Made by a program: the position numbers and the translations under genes. A stretch of DNA of 64,000 bases. It comes from Bacteroidia bacterium (GTDB taxonomy: Bacteria > Bacteroidota > Bacteroidia > Cytophagales > Flammeovirgaceae). Of this stretch, positions 28,360 to 36,243 are shown one piece after another. The notes beneath the pieces were generated by a model, which worked only from the letters and a program-made list of their open reading frames with translations, did no database searches and had not been told where the DNA came from. Numbering within the stretch: the stretch's first letter is position 1; every line of letters starts with the position of its first letter. The DNA is taken from assembly GCA_030425505.1 (NCBI GenBank), contig JAUIAB010000015.1, forward strand, positions 1-64,000, in the 5' to 3' direction.

Positions 28360-30543
28360 ATGAAAAAAAGACTTTTACTTGCGATTTTAATTACTATTCT
28401 AATGAACAGCATATCTACTCTAGCTCAAACAAAGCTTTCATTCGAAGATGTATTTGATAAAGGCGTTTTTAGGCAAGAGAGAGTAGCTGGCTTTAACTGG
28501 ATGAGAGATGGTAATTTCTACACATCATTAGAAGGTAATAAGGTCATAAAATTCGACATCAATAATGGGGAAGTAGCAGAGGTATTATTAGATGCAAATA
28601 ATTTAAATAAGAAGATTAAAATTATAGATTATACGTTTTCAAAAGATGAAACCAAACTATTAATAGAGACAGATCGAAATTACATCTATAGAAGGTCTTA
28701 TGTTTCAACATATTACATATACAACCTTGCCACAAAAAAGCTCGCCTCTCTTTCTGATAATGGAAAGCAAGCCTATGCTACCTTTTCGCCTGATGGAACT
28801 AAGATAGGTTTTACTAGGTCTAACAATCTATTTTATGTTGACTTGGAGAATAATAAAGAAGTTCAAGTAACCTTTGATGGAAAATTTAATGAGATAATAA
28901 ATGGTAGTTCTGATTGGGTTTATGAAGAAGAACTTTATTTAACTAAAGCGTTCTTTTGGTCACCTGAGGGGGATAATATAGCTTTCTATCGGTTCGATGA
29001 AAGCGAAGTGCGAAAGTATAATATGCAGAAATGGAATGATGGAGACCTATACCCTGAAGATTATACTTTCAAGTATCCTAAAGCTGGTGAAAAGAACTCA
29101 AAAGTAGATATTAAGGTATATAGCTTAGATTCAAAAGAGATACAAACAATTGATCTGGGAAGCGAAACAGACATATACATACCATCCATCCAATGGACGA
29201 ACAATAATGATATTCTTGCAATCAGAAAACTCAACCGATTGCAAAATGAATTAATACTTTTTCATGCAGATGTAGAAACAGGGAAAGTGCAAAAAATACT
29301 CTCAGAAAAGCTGGAAACCTACATAGATATAAACTACTATGATAAGATGGTATACCTGAAAGATGGTAAGCATTTTATCAGAACAAGCGAAAAAGATGGG
29401 TATAAGCATATCTACCTCTATGATATGCAGGGAAATGAAGTTCGACAAATCACTAAAGGAGACTGGGAAGCTACTGAACTTCTGGGTGTAGACGAAAGAA
29501 AAAGAAAAGTTAAAGTATACTTTAAGTCTACAGAAAAATCTCCATTACAAAGGCACTTCTACAGCATCACTTGGGATGGAAAAAACAAAAAACAATTAAC
29601 TACAGATAGGGGATACCATTCCATTGATTTAAGCCCAGACTTTAAGTACTATGTGGATAGCTATAGTAACTCTAATCAGCCTACTAAAGCAAGCTTGTAT
29701 GAGACTAAGAAGAACAGCTTGGTAAAGGTTTTAAAGCACAATGAAAAACTGGAGGAAGTAGTAGAAGGATACAACCTAGGTAAGGTAGACTTTATAACTT
29801 TTCAGACTACAGATAATACCGAATTAAATGGTTTTATGATTAAACCAGCGGACTTTAGTGAAACTAGAAAATACCCTGTCCTTATATTCCAGTACAGTGG
29901 GCCTGGGTCACAATCCGTTTTAGATGTATATTCGGGAAGCCACTATTATTGGCATCAGTTGCTAGCTCAAGAAGGCTATATAATAGCTTGTATTGATAAT
30001 AGAGGAACAGGTGGGAGAGGAGCTGATTTTAAAAAAATGACCTATGCACAACTAGGTAAAATAGAAGCTGAAGATCACATAGCATTTGCTAAATACTTAC
30101 AAGGACTGCCCTACATCAACTCTGAGCGTATTGGGATTTGGGGATGGAGCTATGGAGGGTACATGTCATCTCTTTGTATGATGCTTGCCCCTGAGCTATT
30201 CAAAGCGGGCATTGCAGTCGCACCAGTAACAAGCTGGAGGTATTATGATACCATTTATACAGAAAGATACTTAAAAACACCTCAGCAAAATGCTTCAGGG
30301 TATGATGACTATTCTCCCATTACCCATGCAAGTAAACTAGAAGGCAAGTTTCTTCTGATCCATGGTACAGGAGATGATAATGTGCACTTTCAAAACACTG
30401 TTGCCTTACAAAGTGAGCTGATCAAATATGGAAAAATGTTTGATACTTTTATCTACCCTGATAGAGCACACAGTCTCAGAGCTGGAGGGGCAAGAAAGCA
30501 TGTCTATCGCTTAATGTTTGATTATATCGTAAGAAACCTATAG
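28360..30543 (+). CDS. S9 family dipeptidyl-peptidase IV
   Basis: Serine exopeptidase releasing X-Pro dipeptides. From the ATG at 28360 the protein has 727 residues: a signal peptide (MKKRLLLAILITILMNS... ending LAQ), a DPP-IV N-terminal beta-propeller domain with the substrate-binding EE pair in YEEELYLTKAFFWSPEG, and a C-terminal alpha/beta-hydrolase. The triad is clear: S597 in GWGWSYGGY-type GIWGWSYGGYMSS, D672 in GTGDDNVHF, H704 in DRAHSLR. An in-frame ATG at 28342 would put six residues ahead of the signal and is less likely. The protein should be periplasmic or surface-exposed and serve peptide use. Confidence 0.94.
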   Translation: MKKRLLLAILITILMNSISTLAQTKLSFEDVFDKGVFRQERVAGFNWMRDGNFYTSLEGNKVIKFDINNGEVAEVLLDANNLNKKIKIIDYTFSKDETKLLIETDRNYIYRRSYVSTYYIYNLATKKLASLSDNGKQAYATFSPDGTKIGFTRSNNLFYVDLENNKEVQVTFDGKFNEIINGSSDWVYEEELYLTKAFFWSPEGDNIAFYRFDESEVRKYNMQKWNDGDLYPEDYTFKYPKAGEKNSKVDIKVYSLDSKEIQTIDLGSETDIYIPSIQWTNNNDILAIRKLNRLQNELILFHADVETGKVQKILSEKLETYIDINYYDKMVYLKDGKHFIRTSEKDGYKHIYLYDMQGNEVRQITKGDWEATELLGVDERKRKVKVYFKSTEKSPLQRHFYSITWDGKNKKQLTTDRGYHSIDLSPDFKYYVDSYSNSNQPTKASLYETKKNSLVKVLKHNEKLEEVVEGYNLGKVDFITFQTTDNTELNGFMIKPADFSETRKYPVLIFQYSGPGSQSVLDVYSGSHYYWHQLLAQEGYIIACIDNRGTGGRGADFKKMTYAQLGKIEAEDHIAFAKYLQGLPYINSERIGIWGWSYGGYMSSLCMMLAPELFKAGIAVAPVTSWRYYDTIYTERYLKTPQQNASGYDDYSPITHASKLEGKFLLIHGTGDDNVHFQNTVALQSELIKYGKMFDTFIYPDRAHSLRAGGARKHVYRLMFDYIVRNL

Positions 30544-30566
30544 ATCTAAAGAGGAAAAAATAAAGC

Positions 30567-31967
30567 CTATACAGTATACTCCGTATCCTTCGAAGGTATA
30601 CTAATATTGTTAAAGCCTTTTTCTTTCATACGTTTCTTAAAAGCTTGTTGTGCTTCTGGATCACCATGGACAATAAAAGTATTACGTACTTTTTTGGAAT
30701 CTTGGCAAGAAAGGTATTGCAACATTTCCTGATAATCTCCGTGGGCACTCAGCGAATCAATAACCTTTACTTGAGCTTTAACATCGAACTCCATTCCAAA
30801 TATTTTTACATTTTTTTCTCCACTTCTCAATTTTCCTGCAAGAGACAGCGGCTCAGCGTATCCAACAATTAGAATAGTATTATTTTCGTTACTTATGTTA
30901 TGCATGATATGGTGCTTTACCCTTCCTGCTTCTGCCATTCCAGCAGCTGAAATGATCACCATCGGGGAATCTTTCACATTAAGCTCTTGCGACTCTCTCT
31001 TATCAGTAACATAAGTTAATAAGTCAAAACCAAAAGGATCAGGTCTGGATTCGATAAACGACTGCACTTTGTGATTAAGCGAATGAGCATATTTTCGCAT
31101 AATATTAGTAGCATTTACTGCAAGAGGGCTATCCACATAAACCTTTACTTCGGGAAGCAAGCCATGTAGGTTTAGTTTGTTCAATGCATAAACAATCTCT
31201 TGAGTTCGCCCAAGGCTAAATGCAGGAATGATCACTTTTCCTTTTCGCATCTTACAGGTCTCTATAACGGCATTAAGTATTTCCTGATCAGCATCTTCAC
31301 CACTGCTGTGTAAGCGATCTCCGTAAGTACTTTCACAGATAAGTACATCAGCTTGAGGAAACGGCACTGGATCTTTCAAAAGAGCTGTTTTGTACCTACC
31401 AATATCTCCAGTAAATGCAACTTGAGTAGTCTCATCAACTTCTTTAATGGTTAGGTTAACTGTAGCACTTCCAAGAATATGACCATTGCCAGTAAACAAT
31501 AACTTGATATGATTATTAATTTCATACGGTTCATTAAAATTAACTGTAACAAACCTTTCTAAGCATTTCTCAACATCTTCTTTAGTATACAACGGTTCAA
31601 CCAACTCTTTCCCAAGCTTTTTCTTCCTTTTATTTACAAATCGGACATCTGCTTCTTGAATAAAAGCACTGTCTGCCAGCATAATTTTGCACAAATCATA
31701 GGTTGCAGGAGTACAATAGATTTTACCATTATAACCATCTTTTACAAGCTTTGGAATTAGCCCTGAGTGATCAATATGAGCATGGGATAATATCAGGTGA
31801 TTGATTGATTTAGGCTCAAAACCATACTCTCTATTAAGAGCGTGTGTCTCTTTACCCATACCCTGAAACATACCACAGTCAAGTAAAATTTTTTCATTAT
31901 CCCACAGGGTAATTACATGCTTACTCCCTGTAACTGTTTGAGCTGCACCATGAAAGCTAATCTTCAT
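30567..31967 (-). CDS. MBL-fold beta-CASP ribonuclease-like protein
   Basis: The 466-residue product carries all metallo-beta-lactamase motifs: SHAHIDHSG (motif 2), NGHILGSA (motif 3) and FTGDIGRY (motif 4). The beta-CASP insert follows (CESTYGDR, motif A; SAAGMAEAGRVKHH, motif B; SAHGDYQE, motif C), with the RMMBL tail FIVHGDPEAQQAF. This is the YSH1/RNase-J-like single-protein form found in many bacteria, here probably an RNA exonuclease or endonuclease. Its ATG overlaps the stop of the 64-aa gene upstream as ATGA, so translation is coupled. It is the last gene of the TonB-DUF4249 operon. Confidence 0.92.
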   Translation of the reverse strand: MKISFHGAAQTVTGSKHVITLWDNEKILLDCGMFQGMGKETHALNREYGFEPKSINHLILSHAHIDHSGLIPKLVKDGYNGKIYCTPATYDLCKIMLADSAFIQEADVRFVNKRKKKLGKELVEPLYTKEDVEKCLERFVTVNFNEPYEINNHIKLLFTGNGHILGSATVNLTIKEVDETTQVAFTGDIGRYKTALLKDPVPFPQADVLICESTYGDRLHSSGEDADQEILNAVIETCKMRKGKVIIPAFSLGRTQEIVYALNKLNLHGLLPEVKVYVDSPLAVNATNIMRKYAHSLNHKVQSFIESRPDPFGFDLLTYVTDKRESQELNVKDSPMVIISAAGMAEAGRVKHHIMHNISNENNTILIVGYAEPLSLAGKLRSGEKNVKIFGMEFDVKAQVKVIDSLSAHGDYQEMLQYLSCQDSKKVRNTFIVHGDPEAQQAFKKRMKEKGFNNISIPSKDTEYTV

Positions 31968-32158
31968 TTGTTAAGGTTATCTAAGGTTAAAATTCCCACT
32001 AATAATATTATACTAATTAAAGGTATAAAAGGCGTAGGAGAGTTGCAATGTAAACCTACCCAGGAATGTTCTCTAAAAGTTGTAAGGTAGAGATCCAGGA
32101 TATCAATTCCTCTGATAAAGTACGTTTTTAAATCGTTCTCAAACCTTTTGATTAACAT
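31964..32158 (-). CDS. 64-residue protein overlapping both neighbours, single hydrophobic C-terminal helix
   Basis: This frame starts with an ATG sharing two bases with the stop of the DUF4249 gene (TAATG, 32156-32160). It ends with a TGA overlapping the ATG of the beta-CASP gene (ATGA, 31964-31967). The 64-residue product has an amphipathic charged N-terminal half (MLIKRFENDLKTYFIRG) and a hydrophobic helix near residues 44-57 (PLISIILLVGILTL). I do not recognise a family. The double overlap, which leaves no spacer in a compact operon, is the main support. A longer frame opening at 32206 inside the DUF4249 gene is possible but unlikely. A small membrane protein or leader linked to the nuclease is a guess. 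Confidence 0.62.
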   Translation of the reverse strand: MLIKRFENDLKTYFIRGIDILDLYLTTFREHSWVGLHCNSPTPFIPLISIILLVGILTLDNLNK

Positions 32159-33105
32159 TACTGCTCCCTTATAACAGTACCCGTAGTAGCAACAGTAGAA
32201 ACACAAAAAAAGCCAACAGGATTTAGTCCCTGATCCTCGTTTTCTCTGTGAATATTAGTAGCGACATTAGCTATGGGCTGAGCAAATAACTCCTGAACAC
32301 CGCCATCTCTATCCATTTGAATGATAATTTCATTCAAAAAGTCAAAAGCATCATCCGTAATCGTATAAATCTCAACAAAAATAGAATCTCCCAGAGCATA
32401 AGGAGCAACATTCTCATCATCTACAGCTCCAGCCCCATCATCAGGAAATCGGTTGATCCGCTCTCTGATCGGACTGATAAAATACAGACCATCAGCATTT
32501 CCATTAGGGCTAAAAGAACCGTCATAGCAGAGGTTTATTTCTTGAGGCTTGTTAAGAAACTTGCCATTCTTGTATGTTCTAATCCAATAAGCATCTCCTT
32601 TCCCAGGAGGGTCTCTTGCAATCAGCTGAGCATAATAGCCAGCAGGTTCTCCAAGAGACTCTTCTCTATATTCATAAAAGATAGAATCCACTAATGGAAC
32701 TCTTCCAGTACCAGAAAGAGAGGTATACGTACCAACTTCATAATCAATAGATAAGACATAATCTCTTCCTACTGTGAATAGCTGAGAATTTTCATCTGGA
32801 GTCCAAATGTAATCTCCAGAGTTGCCGTCTTCAATAAAGATATATTTAATGCGTAAACTATCAACGTTATGAAAAGTATCTGTTATAGTAACTGTTGCCC
32901 CTGTTGCAGCAGGAGAAGCACTGGCATCAAAATAAGAAGACGTTAATCTCAACTTAATAACTTGAGGTCTTCTCTCATTCGTTATCCATGCATCTACAAC
33001 TAATTCAGATTCAGACGTATCAGTGTCTACAACTATCCTTTCTTCACACGCAGAGAAGACAACGAATAAAACAGAAAACCCAAATATAACTTTCAATAAA
33101 TGCAT
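32158..33105 (-). CDS. DUF4249 family outer-membrane lipoprotein
   Basis: The 315-residue product has a lipoprotein signal with C20 in VVFSAC. The DUF4249 body follows, with ELVVDAWITNERRPQVIKLRLTSSYFD at its start, ATVTITD, the YVLSIDYEVGTYTSLSGTGRVPLVDSI block and a C-terminal FFCVST region. DUF4249 lipoproteins are usually encoded beside a TonB-dependent receptor, as here, where the receptor stop is two bases before this ATG. Together they probably form a surface uptake unit for an unknown nutrient. It overlaps the next gene by two bases. Confidence 0.9.
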   Translation of the reverse strand: MHLLKVIFGFSVLFVVFSACEERIVVDTDTSESELVVDAWITNERRPQVIKLRLTSSYFDASASPAATGATVTITDTFHNVDSLRIKYIFIEDGNSGDYIWTPDENSQLFTVGRDYVLSIDYEVGTYTSLSGTGRVPLVDSIFYEYREESLGEPAGYYAQLIARDPPGKGDAYWIRTYKNGKFLNKPQEINLCYDGSFSPNGNADGLYFISPIRERINRFPDDGAGAVDDENVAPYALGDSIFVEIYTITDDAFDFLNEIIIQMDRDGGVQELFAQPIANVATNIHRENEDQGLNPVGFFCVSTVATTGTVIREQ

Positions 33106-33107
33106 GA

Positions 33108-35489
33108 TTAAAACTTAAAATTATAGGCAATAGACGGAACAATAGAACCTATTATCGAAAACTTAACCGCTTGAGTATCTATAGGTTCACCATTCAAAGG
33201 TCTTATTTCCTGTTGTTGGAAAAAAACAGAGAATGGATTCTTGTTATTATACACATTATATATAGAGAAAACCCAATAATCTTGATTCTTTCTATTTGCT
33301 TTACGTTTTCCCTGCATAGTCGCTGAAATATCAAGGCGGTGATAAGTAGGTATCCTATAATTATTCCTTCGATAATTAGAATTATGAGGGATAATATACC
33401 CTTGAAACTCAATCCTATCGGTTGGTAGAGTAGTAGGAGTACCAGATATAAGAGCAAAATTGGCAGAAAAAGACCACTTCTTATTCAAATCATAATTAGC
33501 TACAACCGACAAATTATGTGTCTGATCAAATCGGGTAGGAAACCACTCATCCTGATTCACATTTTCTACCAAACGTTCCGACCTAGAAATAGTATACGAA
33601 GTCCATCCAGAAAACTTCCCCTTCTTCTTTTTTGCCATCAGCTCAACCCCATAAGCCCTACCTTTCCCTTGCAGTAACTCACCCTCCAAAGCTGGGTTGA
33701 TAAGTAAATCAGCACCGTTTACATAGTCCAACTGATTTTCCAAATCCTTATAATAACCTTCAATAGATAGCTCATACGTATTATCTGATAGATTCTTAAA
33801 AAAGCCTAGCACATACTGCATTCCAATTTGCGGATCAATATTATTAGTACTTGGCGTCCAGACATCAAGAGGAGTAGCAGCAGCAGTGTTAGAAACCAGG
33901 TGAATATACTGAGCCATCCTATTAAAACTTGCTTTCAAAGAAGAAGAGGAACTAAGCTGGTAAGCTAAAGCCAATCGTGGCTCAAGATTATTATAACTCT
34001 CAATAGACTCTCCTCTGGAAGCTTGAGTGATAGACTGAATACTTTTCCTTCCTCCAGGGGTTTCTGGTTCATTAAACTCATACACCTTTCCTGAGCCTAT
34101 GTAATTAAAATAAGACCACCGCAAACCGTAAGACAGAGAGAGTTTTTGCCCAATCTTTTGCTCGCTTTGCACAAAAAACCCAGCCTCAATAGCATACTTA
34201 TTGTCCAGGCTAATATTGGTAACCTCGCCAGCAGACACAGCTACTGCCTTTGCAGGTTTGAAATCATAAAAAATCCCTTGACCTCCAAAAGAAATCTCGA
34301 AGTCGGGATTTACAAAATACGAAAAGTCAGACTTCAAACTATAATTGACAATAGCAGACTCCCAGTCAAACTTGTCCAAATCTTCTCCGAAGCCTAGCTT
34401 ATAATCATAATTACTGTAGTAAGCAGTAAAATTGGAGAAAAGCCGATCATTAAATAAATGATTCCAACGAAGAGTAGCAGTAGAGTTCCCCCAGCCAAAC
34501 TTAGTTTCAGAGCCAAACTGAAACTGATCTCTTCCAAAATACCCCGATGCAAACAGACGATTATTTTTATTTAGCTTATAATTTGTTTTAAGAGTCAGGT
34601 CATAAAAGAAAAACTTACTATCCTTAAAATCATCACTCAGAAAAGGCTTAGCCAAAATATCTACATAAGACCTCCTTCCAGCAAGAATAAAAGAAGCCTT
34701 ATCCTTCACAATAGGACCTTCGAGCGTCAAGCGACTAAATATCGTCCCAACACCTCCCGACACCGAAAACTTTCTCTCATTTCCCTCCTTCATTCGCACA
34801 TCAAAAATTGAAGACAAGCGCCCACCATACTGAGCTGGAATTCCGCCTTTCACCAGCTTTACATCCTTAACCGCATCGGGATTAAACACAGAGAAAAAGC
34901 CAAAAAGATGCGACGAATTATACACCGGAGCCTCATCTAGCAAAACCAAATTTTGATCTATCCCACCACCTCTCACATTGAACCCAGTAGCACCTTCTCC
35001 CACCGTAGAAACGCCAGGCAAAAGCTGAATTGCCCTAATAATATCTACCTCTCCCAAAAAAGCAGGAATCTTCTCGATAGTCTTAATATCTAGCTTTTCC
35101 ACACTCATTTCTACACTTTTAATATTGATATCTTCCTCCTCATCACTTACCACCACCTCATCCAACAATTGCGAAAGAGCTGGTAAATCAACATCCAGAG
35201 TTTTGTTTTCATTTAATTCAAGCTCAACCTTGACCGATTCATACCCAACATAGCTAAACGAAACTTCATACACCCCTTTGGGAATAGACAAAGAGTAGAA
35301 GCCGTAAAAATTAGTAGAAGCACCCGTTTTTAAACTGTCGACATAAACCGTGGCACCAATCAACGTTTCACCGCTTGCTTTATCCTTGATATACCCGCTC
35401 AACGTCACGAAACCTTTCTCTTGCGCCCTGCCGTTCAAACACATGCCCAAAACGAATCCCAGAAAAAAAACTACAGACTTAACTCTCAT
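33108..35489 (-). CDS. TonB-dependent receptor with carboxypeptidase-like N-terminal domain
   Basis: An outer-membrane active transporter of 793 residues. A signal peptide (to about residue 22, ending GRAQ) is followed by a carboxypeptidase-regulatory-like beta sandwich (LSGYIKDKASGETLIGATVYV), the plug domain (about 125-225; GFNVRGGGIDQNLVLLDEAPVYN) and a beta-barrel ending in the aromatic YNFKF. It is the FecA/DUF4249-partner type rather than SusC, being shorter and with no SusD nearby. It is the first gene of a four-gene operon with DUF4249, the 64-aa gene and the beta-CASP nuclease. A TAGTTTTG -7 box lies just upstream. Confidence 0.93.
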   Translation of the reverse strand: MRVKSVVFFLGFVLGMCLNGRAQEKGFVTLSGYIKDKASGETLIGATVYVDSLKTGASTNFYGFYSLSIPKGVYEVSFSYVGYESVKVELELNENKTLDVDLPALSQLLDEVVVSDEEEDINIKSVEMSVEKLDIKTIEKIPAFLGEVDIIRAIQLLPGVSTVGEGATGFNVRGGGIDQNLVLLDEAPVYNSSHLFGFFSVFNPDAVKDVKLVKGGIPAQYGGRLSSIFDVRMKEGNERKFSVSGGVGTIFSRLTLEGPIVKDKASFILAGRRSYVDILAKPFLSDDFKDSKFFFYDLTLKTNYKLNKNNRLFASGYFGRDQFQFGSETKFGWGNSTATLRWNHLFNDRLFSNFTAYYSNYDYKLGFGEDLDKFDWESAIVNYSLKSDFSYFVNPDFEISFGGQGIFYDFKPAKAVAVSAGEVTNISLDNKYAIEAGFFVQSEQKIGQKLSLSYGLRWSYFNYIGSGKVYEFNEPETPGGRKSIQSITQASRGESIESYNNLEPRLALAYQLSSSSSLKASFNRMAQYIHLVSNTAAATPLDVWTPSTNNIDPQIGMQYVLGFFKNLSDNTYELSIEGYYKDLENQLDYVNGADLLINPALEGELLQGKGRAYGVELMAKKKKGKFSGWTSYTISRSERLVENVNQDEWFPTRFDQTHNLSVVANYDLNKKWSFSANFALISGTPTTLPTDRIEFQGYIIPHNSNYRRNNYRIPTYHRLDISATMQGKRKANRKNQDYWVFSIYNVYNNKNPFSVFFQQQEIRPLNGEPIDTQAVKFSIIGSIVPSIAYNFKF

Positions 35490-35508
35490 TACTTTATATC
35501 AGACTGTG

Positions 35509-35541
35509 CAAAACTACAGAAAGACAAAAACTTTACTCAAA
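35509..35541 (-). promoter_or_regulatory. Promoter of the TonB-DUF4249 operon
   Basis: On the minus strand TTTG (35538-35541) and TAGTTTTG (35509-35516) are 21 bases apart, matching the -33 and -7 consensus of the primary sigma factor in Bacteroidota. The -7 box is 20 bases before the TonB receptor ATG. This is one of the best promoter matches in the window. Confidence 0.55.
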
Positions 35542-35550
35542 AAAAAATCG

Positions 35551-35663
35551 GACACCCTTCGCGAAGCTCGTCCCGGGTGCCAAAGCCAGAGCCAACCTAC
35601 AGATCCCCTCGGTCTTTGGCTTACCCTCTTTCCCCAGGGTGCAGTCATGCCCAACGGGCATGA
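35551..35663 (+). repeat. Interspersed repeat family 1, copy A
   Basis: A GC-richer block unlike its surroundings, matched by copies B (58134-58220) and C (63154-63262, opposite orientation). A 19-base stretch, CCTCTTTCCCCAGGGTGCA (35625-35643), is identical to copy C. Two inverted repeats suggest a fold: CACCCT (35553-35558) with AGGGTG (35636-35641), and GCCAAAG (35579-35585) with CTTTGGC (35614-35620). An extra eight-base palindrome TCATGCCC/GGGCATGA sits at 35645-35663. It abuts the -33 box of the TonB operon. Reading frames through it look like chance. Confidence 0.75.
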
Positions 35664-35729
35664 AATAATTTGCTAATATGCTAATACGATAGTCTAGTTA
35701 ATGAAATACTATTTTAAAAAGTAGGGTGG

Positions 35730-35820
35730 CTAGGCAAAATCGCGATGGATGCGAGGATTTGTGCGGCTGGAATTATTTTGCCTAGATTTTTTGCATACTT
35801 TTTTATCAATGAAAAAAGAA
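35730..35820 (+). repeat. Interspersed repeat family 2, diverged third copy
   Basis: CTAGGCAAAAT (35730-35740) pairs perfectly with ATTTTGCCTAG (35775-35785). A GATTTTTT linker follows, then CTTTTTT (35798-35804) pairs with AAAAAAG (35812-35818) around a seven-base loop. The order helix, GATTTTTT-like linker, second helix with a small loop, then an AAGAA-type tail matches the copies at 36001 and 38433 although the bases differ. This is a relationship by architecture and partial sequence, so weaker than the link between the other two copies. Confidence 0.55.
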
Positions 35821-36000
35821 TGAGCCTAGCGGCTTGAGCTAAACAAACATAAGCTCCATTAATAGTTTGCATTTCATTGGGTTAAATCGATTGCCATCTT
35901 GGTGAAAACCAAGATCTAAAAGATAACGGATCAATTTTGTTATGGCACTTCTTTGTACTAGGATAGCGCTCGTTTGAAACGAGTGTTTACATTAAAAAGC
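35821..36000. other. Gene-free stretch with two small palindromes
   Basis: No gene is seen. ATCTTGGT-GAAA-ACCAAGAT (35896-35915) is a perfect eight-base hairpin closed by a GAAA tetraloop on the plus strand. CTCGTTT-G-AAACGAG (35969-35983) is a near-perfect palindrome. Both lie between family-2 repeat copies in the 750-base spacer between the TonB receptor and dprA, and may be parts of further repeat elements. Confidence 0.5.
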
Positions 36001-36108
36001 AGGTTGGACGAATGTCCCGCAGGGTGTGGGAAGGCATGTAGGGTGGAAGCTTAGGACATTCTTGAATTTTCTATCCTTTTGACTTGAATCAAAAGGATAG
36101 AAAGAAAA
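36001..36108 (+). repeat. Interspersed repeat family 2, copy 1
   Basis: Aligns along its whole length with the copy at 38433-38541. Helix 1: GAATGTCC (36010-36017) with GGACATTC (36054-36061). Helix 2: CTATCCTTTTGA (36071-36082) with TCAAAAGGATAG (36089-36100), 12 perfect pairs around a six-base loop. The span from start to end of helix 1 is 52 bases in both copies. Sequence differences in helix 2 between copies are compensatory. The remaining bases to dprA (36109-36243) hold nothing recognisable. Confidence 0.8.
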
Positions 36109-36243
36109 GCTAACTTATATGGAACAATAATTGATCTATAAAGTAGTGCATTTCATTCTGATAGAGGCTTTCGTAGAGAACGTTTTTAGCGTATTCTTTT
36201 ATGATTTAATTTCTTTCAAAAGCTAAATTGGTATAACTGTGTA

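Noticed and set aside
32317-32694. 125-residue plus-strand frame opposite DUF4249
   Set aside because: Antisense shadow of a well-supported lipoprotein gene.
35350-35676. Plus-strand frames of 108 and 80 residues across the TonB start and repeat copy A
   Set aside because: They run antisense through the receptor signal peptide and then through the repeat; composition is not protein-like and other repeat copies do not keep the frame.
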